Origin: Neolewinella persica DSM 23188
GTDB lineage: Bacteria > Bacteroidota > Bacteroidia > Chitinophagales > Saprospiraceae
Reading direction: 5' to 3'
Length of the DNA: 64,000 bases
Assembly: GCF_000373105.1 (NCBI RefSeq)
Contig: NZ_KB890414.1
Span: forward strand, 34,447-98,446
Shown: piece after piece, positions 1 through 8,271 of the stretch
Layout of the letters: every line of letters starts with the position of its first letter
How positions within the stretch are numbered: position 1 is the stretch's first letter
Notes under the pieces: model-generated
Database searches by the model: none
What the model was told of the DNA's origin: nothing
The model's input: the letters and a program-made list of their open reading frames with translations, nothing else
Made by a program: the position numbers and the translations under genes

Positions 1-289
1 CCTGCAACCGGAGCGAAGCGACCCTGCAACCCCTGCAACAAGAGCGAAGCGATCTTGCAACCAGAGCGCAGCGACCCTGCACCCCCTGCAACAAGAGCAA
101 AGCGATCTTGCAACCAGAGCGAAGCGACCCTGCAACCCCTGCAACAAGAGCGAAGCGATCTTGCAACCAGAGCGAAGCGACCCTGCAACCCCTGCAACAA
201 GAGCAAAGCGATCTTGCAACCGGAGCGAAGCGACCCTGCAACCCCTGCAACAAGAGCGAAGCGATCTTGCAACCAGAGCGCAGCGACTT
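1..289. repeat. 53-bp tandem array of TGCAAC / GAGCGAAGCGA modules
   Basis: About five and a half copies of a 53-bp unit. The marker CTTGCAACC recurs at 54, 107, 160, 213 and 266, always 53 bp apart. Each unit has two GAGCGAAGCGA(C/T) words separated by TGCAACCCCTGCAAC. The copies differ by only a few substitutions, such as GCGAAG to GCAAAG or GCGCAG. Open frames run through the array because 53 is not a multiple of three, but the resulting peptides are low-complexity and I do not call them genes. The array may continue left of the window. Related modules lie near 9.2, 61.7 and 62.9 kb. Confidence 0.93.
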
Positions 290-297
290 TAAACCAT

Positions 298-305
298 TAC
301 CTTCG
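298..305 (+). promoter_or_regulatory. Candidate -7 promoter element (TACCTTCG)
   Basis: TACCTTCG fits the Bacteroidota -7 element TAnnTTTG, with the common TTCG variant. It lies 17 nt before the ATG of the isomerase gene, immediately after the tandem array. No clear -33 element was identified. Confidence 0.5.
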
Positions 306-322
306 TCTCACGTTCGGCAATA

Positions 323-1408
323 ATGCCAACGACACTTCCTACCTCCATGCATCATTCTTCGCCCGAGGACCCGACCGGTGAAAGCCGCAAAGAAGACCAC
401 ATCGAGCTGGCCTTTCGCTCTCAGGTAGAGGCGATGGAAATAGATCGTCGATTCGACTATGAACCGTTGCTTGCCGCTCATCCCGATCCGGGATCTTTAC
501 CCTCCGTTTCCTTTGGGGATAAAAAGATGAAGGCGCCGCTGTGGGTTAGCAGTATGACGGGCGGAACGGAAAAAGCCTACACCATCAACCAAAACCTTGC
601 ACAGGCTTGTGCAGAATTCGGATTAGGGATGGGACTGGGTTCCTGCCGGCCATTATTATATGGTCAGGAGCGACTGAAGGATTTCGATATTCGTCCGCTC
701 ACTGGAGATGATGTACCCTTGTTTGCTAACCTGGGTGTGGCACAGGTACAAGAAATGGCCGATGCTGGACGCATGGAAGAAATTCGCCAGATGTGTGATC
801 TTCTTCGGGTAGATGGCTTAATACTGCACATCAATCCACTTCAGGAAGCGATGCAACCGGAAGGGGATAAATTTACGGTCCCACCGCTGGAGACTGTACG
901 GGAAACCCTGCGGGCTTTGCCTGGCTTAGCCGTCATTGTTAAGGAAGTTGGGCAGGGCATGGGCCCACGCAGCTTAGCGGGTTTGCTGGAGCTGCCTTTA
1001 TTGGCCATCGATACGGCAGCCAACGGCGGCACGAATTTCAGTAAGCTGGAGCTTTATCGGGCAGATGACCTGAGTCGGGCGGCTTACGGGCCCATTGTTC
1101 GGGTTGGCCATACGGCTAACGAGATGGTGACCATGATTAATGACCTGGTGGCGGGGCCGCAGGTGCAGGGAAAATTGAAAGAGCAGGGGCTCAAGGTCCG
1201 CTGCGAGCACCTCATCATCAGTGGGGGGCTACAGAACTTCCTGGACGGCTACTACCTCACCAAAAAGTCGTCGCTACCCGCAGTGTACGGACAGGCGTCG
1301 GCGTTTTTGCGCTACGCGCGGGAGGATTATCCGACGCTTCAGCGCTATGTAAACACTCAAATCAGAGGCCTGGAGCTGGCGGAAGCTTATCTTCGGCCCC
1401 GCTTATGA
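323..1408 (+). CDS. fni: Type 2 isopentenyl-diphosphate delta-isomerase
   Basis: Predicted FMN-dependent enzyme interconverting isopentenyl and dimethylallyl diphosphate, the last step before prenyl chain building. The 361-residue length is normal. Family motifs are present in order: RKEDHI (22-27), MTGG (78-81), HINPLQE (169-175), KEVG (207-210) and GGTN (235-238). The first ATG is used; M9 is a possible alternative start. It overlaps the HMG-CoA reductase gene by 4 nt (ATGA), so the two are probably translated together, fitting a mevalonate route. A candidate -7 element ends 17 nt upstream. Confidence 0.95.
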   Translation: MPTTLPTSMHHSSPEDPTGESRKEDHIELAFRSQVEAMEIDRRFDYEPLLAAHPDPGSLPSVSFGDKKMKAPLWVSSMTGGTEKAYTINQNLAQACAEFGLGMGLGSCRPLLYGQERLKDFDIRPLTGDDVPLFANLGVAQVQEMADAGRMEEIRQMCDLLRVDGLILHINPLQEAMQPEGDKFTVPPLETVRETLRALPGLAVIVKEVGQGMGPRSLAGLLELPLLAIDTAANGGTNFSKLELYRADDLSRAAYGPIVRVGHTANEMVTMINDLVAGPQVQGKLKEQGLKVRCEHLIISGGLQNFLDGYYLTKKSSLPAVYGQASAFLRYAREDYPTLQRYVNTQIRGLELAEAYLRPRL

Positions 1409-2751
1409 GGAAAAACCCGTTGCAAGTAGTGAATACAGACAAGAAAAAAATCAACGGCTTCAGTAAGAAGACCAAAGCAGAACGACGGGCATGGCTGGTC
1501 GAAAATTTCCTTCAGCCCGGCCAGGGAGGGGAGTTCCTTCGTTTTGACACTGCCGACGTAGCCCTACAGGGGGTCATCGACAACTTTAGTGAAAATACGG
1601 TGGCCAATTTCCCGCTGCCGTTCGGCGTAGCGCCAAACTTCGTCGTTAATGGCACGACTTATGCCGTACCCATGGTGATCGAAGAATCCAGTGTAGTGGC
1701 GGCGGCTTCCGCCGCTGCGAAGTACTGGATGACCCGGGGTGGTTTCCACGCCGAAGTCGTTGCCGCCGAGAAACTCGGTCAGCTGCACTTCCGCTGGAGT
1801 GGCAGACCAGAGCGCAGAGCGGCGCTTTTAACCGGTCTTTGTACCCGCGTCCGCGCCCAAACCCTGCCCCTGACCGAAAGAATGGAGAGCCGGGGCGGCG
1901 GCGTCCGTGGTATCCGCTGGAAGCACCTTCCCGAAGTCAGCCCGGATTGCTACCAGTTGCTCGTCAGCTTCGGCACTGCCGACAGCATGGGCGCTAACTT
2001 CATCAATACCGTCCTTGAAGCCTACGGTCAGGAACTCCGGCGGTGGGCCACCGACTCCCCTGAACTCAACGACGACGAGCGGGACCTGGAGGTCATCATG
2101 GCCATCCTGAGCAACCATACGCCCAACTGCGTGGCCCGTGCCTGGGTCAGCTGTCCCATCGAAAGCATGAACCTGCCCGGCAGCGGAGTAGACGCAGCGG
2201 ATTTTGCCCGCCGCTTCAAATATGCCGTGGACATTGCCCGGCAAGATCCTTACCGTGCCGTTACCCACAACAAGGGTATTATGAACGGCGTCGACGCCGT
2301 CGTGCTCGCTACGGGCAATGACTTTCGCGCCATCGAGGCGGCCTGCCACGCCTTCGCCGCCCAAAGCGGCCAGTACCGCAGCCTGAGTCAGTGTCGGATC
2401 GACAACGATACGTTCCACTTTGAGGTCAGTCTTCCACTTGCCCTGGGTACCGTTGGTGGTCTGACCAAACTCCATCCGCTGGCCAATATTGCCCTTGATA
2501 TCCTTGGCCGCCCCGGCGCTCACGAACTGATGGGCGTAATGGCTGCCGCCGGTCTTGCGCAGAACTTTGCCGCGCTGCGCAGCCTGGTTACTACCGGCAT
2601 CCAGAAAGGCCACATGAAGATGCATCTGCAAAACATCCTGTCTTCCTTCGGTGCTACGCCCGAAGAACGGACTTCAACAGAAACGCATTTTGCGGGAAAG
2701 ACGGTGAGCCACCATGGGGTTCGGGGGTATTTGGAGGACCTTAGGGGGTAG
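1405..2751 (+). CDS. Class II hydroxymethylglutaryl-CoA reductase
   Basis: Converts HMG-CoA to mevalonate, or the reverse, in the cytosol. The protein has 448 residues. Class II signatures are clear: ENTVANFPLPFGVA (63-76), the EESSVVAA segment around Glu93/94, DSMGAN (193-198), HNKG with candidate catalytic Lys290, GNDFRAIEA with Asp306, and GHMKMH with candidate catalytic His403. There is no membrane domain, as expected for class II. The start overlaps the isomerase stop. The co-location argues for biosynthetic rather than degradative use. Cofactor preference cannot be read from sequence. A copy of the 20-bp GC-rich repeat lies inside the gene and encodes part of CTRVRAQ. Confidence 0.94.
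   Translation: MRKNPLQVVNTDKKKINGFSKKTKAERRAWLVENFLQPGQGGEFLRFDTADVALQGVIDNFSENTVANFPLPFGVAPNFVVNGTTYAVPMVIEESSVVAAASAAAKYWMTRGGFHAEVVAAEKLGQLHFRWSGRPERRAALLTGLCTRVRAQTLPLTERMESRGGGVRGIRWKHLPEVSPDCYQLLVSFGTADSMGANFINTVLEAYGQELRRWATDSPELNDDERDLEVIMAILSNHTPNCVARAWVSCPIESMNLPGSGVDAADFARRFKYAVDIARQDPYRAVTHNKGIMNGVDAVVLATGNDFRAIEAACHAFAAQSGQYRSLSQCRIDNDTFHFEVSLPLALGTVGGLTKLHPLANIALDILGRPGAHELMGVMAAAGLAQNFAALRSLVTTGIQKGHMKMHLQNILSSFGATPEERTSTETHFAGKTVSHHGVRGYLEDLRG
1838..1858 (+). repeat. GC-rich 20-bp dispersed repeat, in-gene copy
   Basis: TTTGTACCCGCGTCCGCGCC is a diverged copy of TTTGCACCTGCGGCCGCGCC, within the HMG-CoA reductase frame. A second diverged copy in the reverse orientation lies at about 1150-1167 in the isomerase gene. 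Confidence 0.6.
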
Positions 2752-2819
2752 GAAATGCTTACTACCCGTCAGACGGACTTTTCCGTTTTAGCTCCTTCGT
2801 CGCAAACGGAAAAGCATCC

Positions 2820-2885
2820 GTCGGACGGGAGGCTCGGCCGTCCGACAAATTCTTTTGGCCCGGCAAAGCCGGACAAAAGTTTGTC
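2820..2885. terminator. Stacked hairpins after the HMG-CoA reductase gene
   Basis: Two stems overlap slightly. GTCGGACGG (2820-2828) pairs perfectly with CCGTCCGAC (2838-2846). A longer imperfect stem pairs 2844-2864 with 2868-2885 around an AAA loop, using CCGGC/GCCGG and CTTTTG/CAAAAG. A third inverted pair, around AAACGGAAAAG, lies just upstream at 2770-2815. There is no clean T tract, so this is either a non-canonical end of the isomerase-reductase transcript or a repeat element. Confidence 0.5.
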
Positions 2886-2933
2886 TGTCGGCTAGTGGGC
2901 CATAACTAAATGGTTTTGGTACCTATTCTACGT

Positions 2934-3440
2934 TTAGAACCTCTTCAAAAAAGCCTTCACGTCTCCCACAGAACTTAAGCGAAACACCTCCTTTCCCAAT
3001 TTCCGTTGCTCTTCCAGCACCCGCAAAATCCCTGGCCGGCGGGTAATATTGTACCGCATTACGTAGTGCAAAAAATGTGCATCAAATCGCTCAGGGCATT
3101 CTGGGGCGGAGCCCGGGCGAACTTTACCGTGATGTTGCAAGGTACGTTTGAGTACACGCCAGAGACACAGCCAGGTGGGGCGGTCAACGAAGACGACGGC
3201 ATCCGCCCTGGGCATACGGTACTTGAAAGTACCGGAGAAATTCCCATCCATGATCCACCGGTCGCGGGCGGCGAGCTCTTCCACGGTCTTGGCCCAATCA
3301 TCAGGTTTTGGTTCTTTCCAACCGGGGAAGAAGTATTCCTGATCGAGGTGGATGACGGGCAGGCCGGTCTGCACTGCCAGTTTACTGGTCAGGGTAGTTT
3401 TGCCGGAGCCGGAGCAGCCGATGATTAGGATGCGGTTCAT
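2934..3440 (-). CDS. P-loop NTPase, adenylate-kinase / FlaR-like
   Basis: A 168-residue protein with a Walker A loop GCSGSGKTT at residues 8-16. It continues as the compact kinase-like family often annotated as DNA topology modulation protein FlaR: HLDQEYFFPGW after the first helix, then WIMDGNF, and an Arg-rich LID-like stretch. The family probably phosphorylates a small substrate, but no activity can be assigned. Monocistronic and convergent with the isomerase-reductase pair. The start codon lies only 5 nt after a candidate -7 element, suggesting a leaderless or nearly leaderless mRNA. Confidence 0.82.
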   Translation of the reverse strand: MNRILIIGCSGSGKTTLTSKLAVQTGLPVIHLDQEYFFPGWKEPKPDDWAKTVEELAARDRWIMDGNFSGTFKYRMPRADAVVFVDRPTWLCLWRVLKRTLQHHGKVRPGSAPECPERFDAHFLHYVMRYNITRRPGILRVLEEQRKLGKEVFRLSSVGDVKAFLKRF

Positions 3441-3445
3441 GCTGA

Positions 3446-3453
3446 CGAAGGTA
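3446..3453 (-). promoter_or_regulatory. Candidate -7 element (TACCTTCG) for the P-loop gene
   Basis: Read on the minus strand, TACCTTCG ends 5 nt before the ATG at 3440. The start of transcription should fall at or next to the A of the start codon. Confidence 0.5.
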
Positions 3454-3516
3454 ATATGCAGTTGTACAAAACTATGTTTTATGGTTAAAGCGTTACCTTA
3501 ATATTAAATCATTCAC

Positions 3517-3847
3517 GTGGTCGCTCAAGAAAGCATCTTAGACAGAGTTTTCCATATTCTGGCAAAAGCACCTTCCCCGGAAGAGATTCTTGCTATTCAT
3601 ACGACCGAAGAGGAAAACCAGCGTCTTGAACAGTTAGCTTTGCACAGCAAAGAAGGAAAACTCTCGGTCAATGTACAATCCAAGAACAGACAAATGGGAC
3701 TCGCACTTTGGGCTGGGTCAGTCCGGCGAGTTAATTCCACTCTCAGATGAGAAGTTAAGTACAATACTTTTATTGCGCTTAAACGATGATGAGACTAAAG
3801 TTTTGAGAAAAATTTTGATTGATGGTGGCGTCAAATTAGCCCCATAA
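3517..3847 (+). pseudogene. Remnant of a small protein fused out of frame to an HNH endonuclease C-terminus
   Basis: The frame from 3517 opens like a small acidic antitoxin-like protein (PSPEEILAI, then NQRLEQLALHSKEGKLS), but after about residue 49 it becomes atypical and stops at 3750. In the +1 frame, from 3671 to the stop at 3847, 58 residues match the conserved end of HNH endonucleases of cyanobacteria and Bacteroidota: YNPRTDKWDSHF, then GELIPLSDEK, LLLRLN and a final helix. The HNH core itself is absent. My reading is that an internal deletion removed the end of the first gene and the catalytic part of the second. The region is AT-richer than its neighbours. Confidence 0.65.
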
Positions 3848-3877
3848 TTCAACAACCTGAATTTTAGCCTTTCGTCA

Positions 3878-6241
3878 ATGCAAACCCAAACCTTCGGCAT
3901 ACGCCACCACGGCCCCGGTTCCGCCCGCCGCCTCCGCGCGGCGCTCGATGAGTACCAGCCCGATCTGATCCTGATCGAGATGCCGGCGGATGCGGATAAG
4001 GTACTTAGGGAGATCGTCAGCAACGGCCTGCGGCCGCCGGTTGCGCTGGTGCTGTATGATGCCAAGGACATTGAGCGGGCCAGTTTCTATCCCTTCGCCT
4101 CCTTCAGTCCCGAGTACCAGGCGATCGACTGGGCAGTGGAACACGCCGTCGACGTATGGCCCATCGACCTGCCCGCCCGCCATTACCTCGCTGAAAGGGC
4201 CGTGAACGTCCCCCCTACCCTCTTCGCTACCGAAGCGCCGACGGAAGACGAGCCCTCCGAATTCCCAGGAAAAACGAAAAAACAACTCCGTGCCCAACTC
4301 CGGCGGGACCCCCTGGGCCTGATGGCAGAACTGGCGGGCTACGACGACAGCGAAAACTGGTGGGACGCCACCCTGGAGCGGGGCCACGAAGACTCCCTGG
4401 CCGTCTTCTCCGCCCTGCTTGAAATGGTCGGTGAGCTTCGGCAAACTTTCCCCTCCGCCTCCGACGAGGAGAACGAGCGGCGGGAAGCCTTCATGCGCGG
4501 CGAAATCCGCAAAGCCATGAAAACCGGAGCTGAGCGCATCGCCATCATCGTCGGTGCCTGGCACGGCCCCGCCGTGGCGGATGTACTTAAGCATAAAGCT
4601 GCGACCGACAAAGCCCGGCTAAAGGGCCTGCCTAAAGTTAAGATCGCAGCAGCCTGGGTTCCGTGGTCGTACCCGCGCCTGGCGCGGGCAGGCGGCTACG
4701 GTGCGGGCGTTAAAAGCCCCAGTTGGTACCAATTACTCCACGACTACCCCAAACAGGCCGTAAATCGCTGGATGGCCACCGCTGCAAAACTCCTCCGGGA
4801 GGAAGGCTTTGACGCCAGCCCGGCCATGGCCACCGAGGGCGTTGCCTTGGCCCAGATGCTGGCGACCCTGAGGAACCACGAGCTTCCCGGTATCCAGGAA
4901 TTGGAACAGGCATTGCTCGGCACGCTGGCCGCAGGCCGGCCGGAGCGGTTGGCCGTCATCCACGAAAAACTGACCATCGGCACGACCGTCGGCTTCGTTC
5001 CGCCCGACGTCACCACCGTTCCGCTGCTGGAAGACCTGAACCGGGAGCTGAAGAGCACCCGAATGGCTAAGCTCTGGGAAACTGCCGGCGAGCAATACCT
5101 GAAGGCAACCAAGACCAATCCCAGGGGCGGCATCGACCTGCGGGCACCCAATGACCTACGCAAAAGCCACCTGCTGCACCGGCTCAACATTCTGGAGATC
5201 AACTGGGGAAAGCTACAGCCAAGTGGCCCCGACAGCCTCAGCAGTTTCAAGGAGATTTGGTTGTTAGAATGGCAACCGGAATTCAGTCTTTACCTCATTG
5301 AACGAGCCAGCTATGGCAATACGGTTGGCGTCGCCGCTGGCAGGTACGCGACCGAGAAGGCGGCAGATATGCGCACCGTTCGCCCCCTCGCCCAACTTAC
5401 CCTTGATTGCTTACGAGCCGACCTTTCGGAGGTTGTCCCCGCCTTGATGGATCTGCTCCGGCACCGGGCAGCGGAGACGACCGATATTGCGTCGTTGCTG
5501 GCGGCGCTACCCACCTTGGTTTCCACCAGCCGTTACGGCGATTCCCGCAAAACCGACACTACCGCGTTGTTGCTGGTTATCGATGAACTATTGCCCCGGC
5601 TAGCCGCCGGGCTGCCGGCCGCTGCTACAAACATCGACGATGAGCAGGCCAGCGAACTATTGAAGCATGTAGCCTCCGCCAACTACGCCTTGGCGCAGTT
5701 GGAAAACGAAGAGCATACGGACATTTGGACCGGCGGTCTGCAGCGAACGGCCCTGGCCGGAGGGGTGCATCCACTGCTTCAAGGGCATGCCGTACGACTC
5801 TTGTATGACTACAATATTATCGATAACGAAGAGACGGCCCGGCGTTTTTCCCGCTCCCTGTCCGTTGCCAACGGCGCTCACCCCATTGCGCAGTGGCTAA
5901 GTGGTTTCTTACACGGCAGCGGCCAATTACTCTTTCATTACCCGCCGCTCTGGGCGCTGGTTAACGACTGGGTCGCGGAGCTGGAGTGGGCGGATTTCGA
6001 AGAGATTTTACCACTACTCCGCCGCACCTTTGCCGACTTCAGCGTATTTGACCGGCAGCGGTTACTGCGGCTGGCACGTAAGGAGGAGACGCTGGCGGAT
6101 CCAGCAGGTGCTGAGAAAAATTCTGAAGCACCATCAGGCGCGGCCGCAGGTGCAAAGAAAAGTAAAAAAGCAAAGGACGCAGTGACGGACGTTGCGCCCA
6201 CGAAGGACCTCGTAGAGGCTTTATTGGACTGGATGGGGTGA
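3878..6241 (+). CDS. DUF5682 family protein
   Basis: A 787-residue cytosolic protein opening with TFGIRHHGPGSARRLRAAL and then DLILIEMPADAD, the hallmark start of DUF5682. A GAWHGPAV segment follows near residue 230. The middle and end are helical, and the tail from about 745 is Ala/Lys-rich with DLVEALLDW at the end. In other bacteria this family often sits beside MoxR-type AAA ATPase, VWA, SWIM and DUF5691 genes. None of those is present here. The biochemical role is unknown. The repeat word at 6137-6156 encodes GAAAGAK in the low-complexity tail. The gene has high local GC and abuts the pseudogene region. Confidence 0.8.
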   Translation: MQTQTFGIRHHGPGSARRLRAALDEYQPDLILIEMPADADKVLREIVSNGLRPPVALVLYDAKDIERASFYPFASFSPEYQAIDWAVEHAVDVWPIDLPARHYLAERAVNVPPTLFATEAPTEDEPSEFPGKTKKQLRAQLRRDPLGLMAELAGYDDSENWWDATLERGHEDSLAVFSALLEMVGELRQTFPSASDEENERREAFMRGEIRKAMKTGAERIAIIVGAWHGPAVADVLKHKAATDKARLKGLPKVKIAAAWVPWSYPRLARAGGYGAGVKSPSWYQLLHDYPKQAVNRWMATAAKLLREEGFDASPAMATEGVALAQMLATLRNHELPGIQELEQALLGTLAAGRPERLAVIHEKLTIGTTVGFVPPDVTTVPLLEDLNRELKSTRMAKLWETAGEQYLKATKTNPRGGIDLRAPNDLRKSHLLHRLNILEINWGKLQPSGPDSLSSFKEIWLLEWQPEFSLYLIERASYGNTVGVAAGRYATEKAADMRTVRPLAQLTLDCLRADLSEVVPALMDLLRHRAAETTDIASLLAALPTLVSTSRYGDSRKTDTTALLLVIDELLPRLAAGLPAAATNIDDEQASELLKHVASANYALAQLENEEHTDIWTGGLQRTALAGGVHPLLQGHAVRLLYDYNIIDNEETARRFSRSLSVANGAHPIAQWLSGFLHGSGQLLFHYPPLWALVNDWVAELEWADFEEILPLLRRTFADFSVFDRQRLLRLARKEETLADPAGAEKNSEAPSGAAAGAKKSKKAKDAVTDVAPTKDLVEALLDWMG
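6137..6156 (-). repeat. GC-rich 20-bp dispersed repeat, in-gene copy
   Basis: An exact reverse-complement copy of TTTGCACCTGCGGCCGCGCC, inside the low-complexity tail of the DUF5682 gene. It pairs with the opposite-orientation copy at 6368-6387, so the ends of two convergent genes are bracketed by an inverted pair. Confidence 0.85.
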
Positions 6242-6367
6242 AAAGAGAATAATGGAATGAGAGAATGGGGGAATAGCTGCCGCTGTTGCCCACTCCGGGA
6301 GCCTGCGGCCTCGTTCGCACTCGGACTGAAAGTCCTCGACCGAGGCCTTGCTCCTTAATCCCTTTCC

Positions 6368-6387
6368 CTTACACCTGCGGCCGCGCC
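6368..6387 (+). repeat. GC-rich 20-bp dispersed repeat at the gltX stop
   Basis: CTTACACCTGCGGCCGCGCC is a near-exact copy whose last base is the last base of the gltX stop codon. Between this copy and 6156, GGCCTCG (6307-6313) and CGAGGCC (6341-6347) form a further stem that encloses a small GGACT-GAA-AGTCC hairpin. Confidence 0.85.
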
Positions 6388-7928
6388 TAAGCCCCTGCCT
6401 TAATGGCATCAAAAGCATCGTACCCACTCCGCAACCGCGCCACGGTTTCTTCGCGACCAACGGCTTCCAGCATTTCGAACGCATCCGGGCCCTGCACGGA
6501 GCCACTGAGCGCTACGCGGAGGATGGGCAAAACGGCTCCGAAACCCAGTCCGTTCGCATCCATAAAGGCGACGACGGCGGATTTGATGGCGGCGGCAGTC
6601 CAGTCTTCGTGTGTGGCCAGCAGGTCGGCTAATTGATCAAAGGTGGCGCGATTATCCGGTTTCCACTTTTTGCGAATGGTCTTTTCATCGTAGTCCGTTA
6701 CCGGTTCCACGAAGAAGCGGCCCTTCTCGAAGAAATCGGGAAGCAGCTGCACCCGCTCTTTCAGCAAGCCCGCAATTTTAGTCGCTTTAGCCGGAGATAT
6801 TTCGTGTCCCGCAGCGGCAAATTGGGCTGCGACCATTGGAGCTAGGTCCTCGTCGCTGGTGGCAATGAGGTACTGTTGATTGTACCACTTCCCCTTTTCG
6901 ATGTCAAAGCGGGCACCGCTTTTATTGATCCGTTCGAGGTCGAAAGCAGTGACCAATTCGCTCAGCGAGAAGATCTCTTGTTCGGTACCGGGGTTCCAGC
7001 CCAGGAAAGCCAGGAAGTTCACCAACGCCTGCGGCAGGTATCCGTCCTCCCGGAAGCCTGCGGCTGTTTCACCTTTCGCTTCATCGTGCCAAACCAGTGG
7101 AAAGACGGGGAACCCGAATTTGGCCCCATCCCGCTTACTCAGTTTACCCTTACCGTTGGGGTTCAACAGCAGCGGCAGGTGAGCGAATGCCGGCATGGTA
7201 TCCTCCCAACCAAAGGCGCGGTACAGGAGCACATGCAGTGCCGTGCTGGGCAGCCACTCTTCGCCACGGATAACGTGGGTGATCTCCATCAGGTGATCAT
7301 CTACAATATTGGCCAGGTGGTAGGTCGGCAAACCATCGGCCTTCATGAGCACCTGGTCTCCGAGTTCTTCGGTCTGAAAACTGACGTTCTCCCGCACGTT
7401 GTCCTTAAAAGAAACCGTATTGCCCGAATCGATGCGAAAGCGGATCACCTGTTGGGTTCCTTCGGCCAGCAGGGCTTTGGTTTCTGCCTTTGGCAAACTG
7501 AGGCTATTACGCATGCTCATTCGGGTGCTTGCGTCGTACCGGAAGTTGTGGTTTCCAGCAGCTTTTTCGGCTTCCCGTCGGTCGTTGAGTTCTGCTTCCG
7601 TATCGAAAGCGTAGTATGCGCTGCCATTGTCCAACAGCTTTTTCACGTACTCGGCATAAACTTCCCGGCGCTCACTTTGCCGGTAGGGACCGTAATTACC
7701 TCCTTTTTGTGGACTTTCATCAGGTGAGATTCCACACCACTCCAAGGCTTCCATAATATAAGCCTCTGCCCCTTCAACGTAGCGCTTTTGGTCCGTATCT
7801 TCAATGCGTAGCACAAAAACGCCACCAGTTTTGCGCGCTAAAAGGTAGTTGTAAAGGGCTGTCCTAAGACCACCAATATGGAGTGGACCGGTTGGCGAGG
7901 GGGCAAATCGTACACGAACGGGATTCAT
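6387..7928 (-). CDS. gltX: Glutamate--tRNA ligase
   Basis: Class I aminoacyl-tRNA synthetase charging tRNA-Glu. I chose the ATG at 7928 (MNPVRVRFAPSPTG) because family members begin here; the frame is open upstream to 7976. The protein has 513 residues. The HIGH-type motif is LHIGG (16-20), and KLSKRDG is the KMSKS-type loop. The second half is the helical anticodon-binding region. It is convergent with the DUF5682 gene, their ends separated by a hairpin and repeat zone. A candidate -7 element lies 107 nt upstream. Confidence 0.96.
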   Translation of the reverse strand: MNPVRVRFAPSPTGPLHIGGLRTALYNYLLARKTGGVFVLRIEDTDQKRYVEGAEAYIMEALEWCGISPDESPQKGGNYGPYRQSERREVYAEYVKKLLDNGSAYYAFDTEAELNDRREAEKAAGNHNFRYDASTRMSMRNSLSLPKAETKALLAEGTQQVIRFRIDSGNTVSFKDNVRENVSFQTEELGDQVLMKADGLPTYHLANIVDDHLMEITHVIRGEEWLPSTALHVLLYRAFGWEDTMPAFAHLPLLLNPNGKGKLSKRDGAKFGFPVFPLVWHDEAKGETAAGFREDGYLPQALVNFLAFLGWNPGTEQEIFSLSELVTAFDLERINKSGARFDIEKGKWYNQQYLIATSDEDLAPMVAAQFAAAGHEISPAKATKIAGLLKERVQLLPDFFEKGRFFVEPVTDYDEKTIRKKWKPDNRATFDQLADLLATHEDWTAAAIKSAVVAFMDANGLGFGAVLPILRVALSGSVQGPDAFEMLEAVGREETVARLRSGYDAFDAIKAGA

Positions 7929-8034
7929 GGCATTGTAATTAAGAAAAGGGCTGAATAATAAAATTATATTTGGCAAGCAGCATTATGAACAGTAAATACG
8001 TTTTTTCGTTAGACAGTTCGAACGCTAAAGCGCG

Positions 8035-8042
8035 CAAAGGTA
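8035..8042 (-). promoter_or_regulatory. Candidate -7 element (TACCTTTG) for gltX
   Basis: A minus-strand TACCTTTG matches the TAnnTTTG consensus exactly. It would give gltX a leader of roughly 100 nt. The rest of the 7929-8271 gap shows no gene. Confidence 0.5.
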
Positions 8043-8271
8043 GCTGATTCGGTTTGCAATCACTAGAATCTGCTTCCAAATGCCCTCTTCGCCTCGGCTA
8101 ACGCGCTGACTTTGCCGGAAGTTTTTTTTCATGGGCCGGTAACACGCTTTTAAACCAAGACATTCAAAATACAAAGCACCTATCGATACGCAATCTCTGG
8201 ATTGGGAGGCAACTTCTTTTTCTGCTGATAGCGTTCCAACAATGAATTAAACCCAAAAAATTGTCCCGAAC

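Noticed and set aside
1-289. Possible CRISPR array
   Set aside because: The units are uniform head-to-tail copies of 53 bp with no unique spacers and no cas genes nearby.
55-381. Open frames of 71 and 108 codons through the 53-bp array
   Set aside because: They encode low-complexity peptides that follow the repeat period and change frame each unit. The promoter and start of the isomerase gene lie at their end. No sign of a real protein.
1828-2631. Long minus-strand open frame (267 codons) opposite HMG-CoA reductase
   Set aside because: The plus-strand frame has full family motifs; the reverse frame has no recognisable domain and is a GC-driven shadow.
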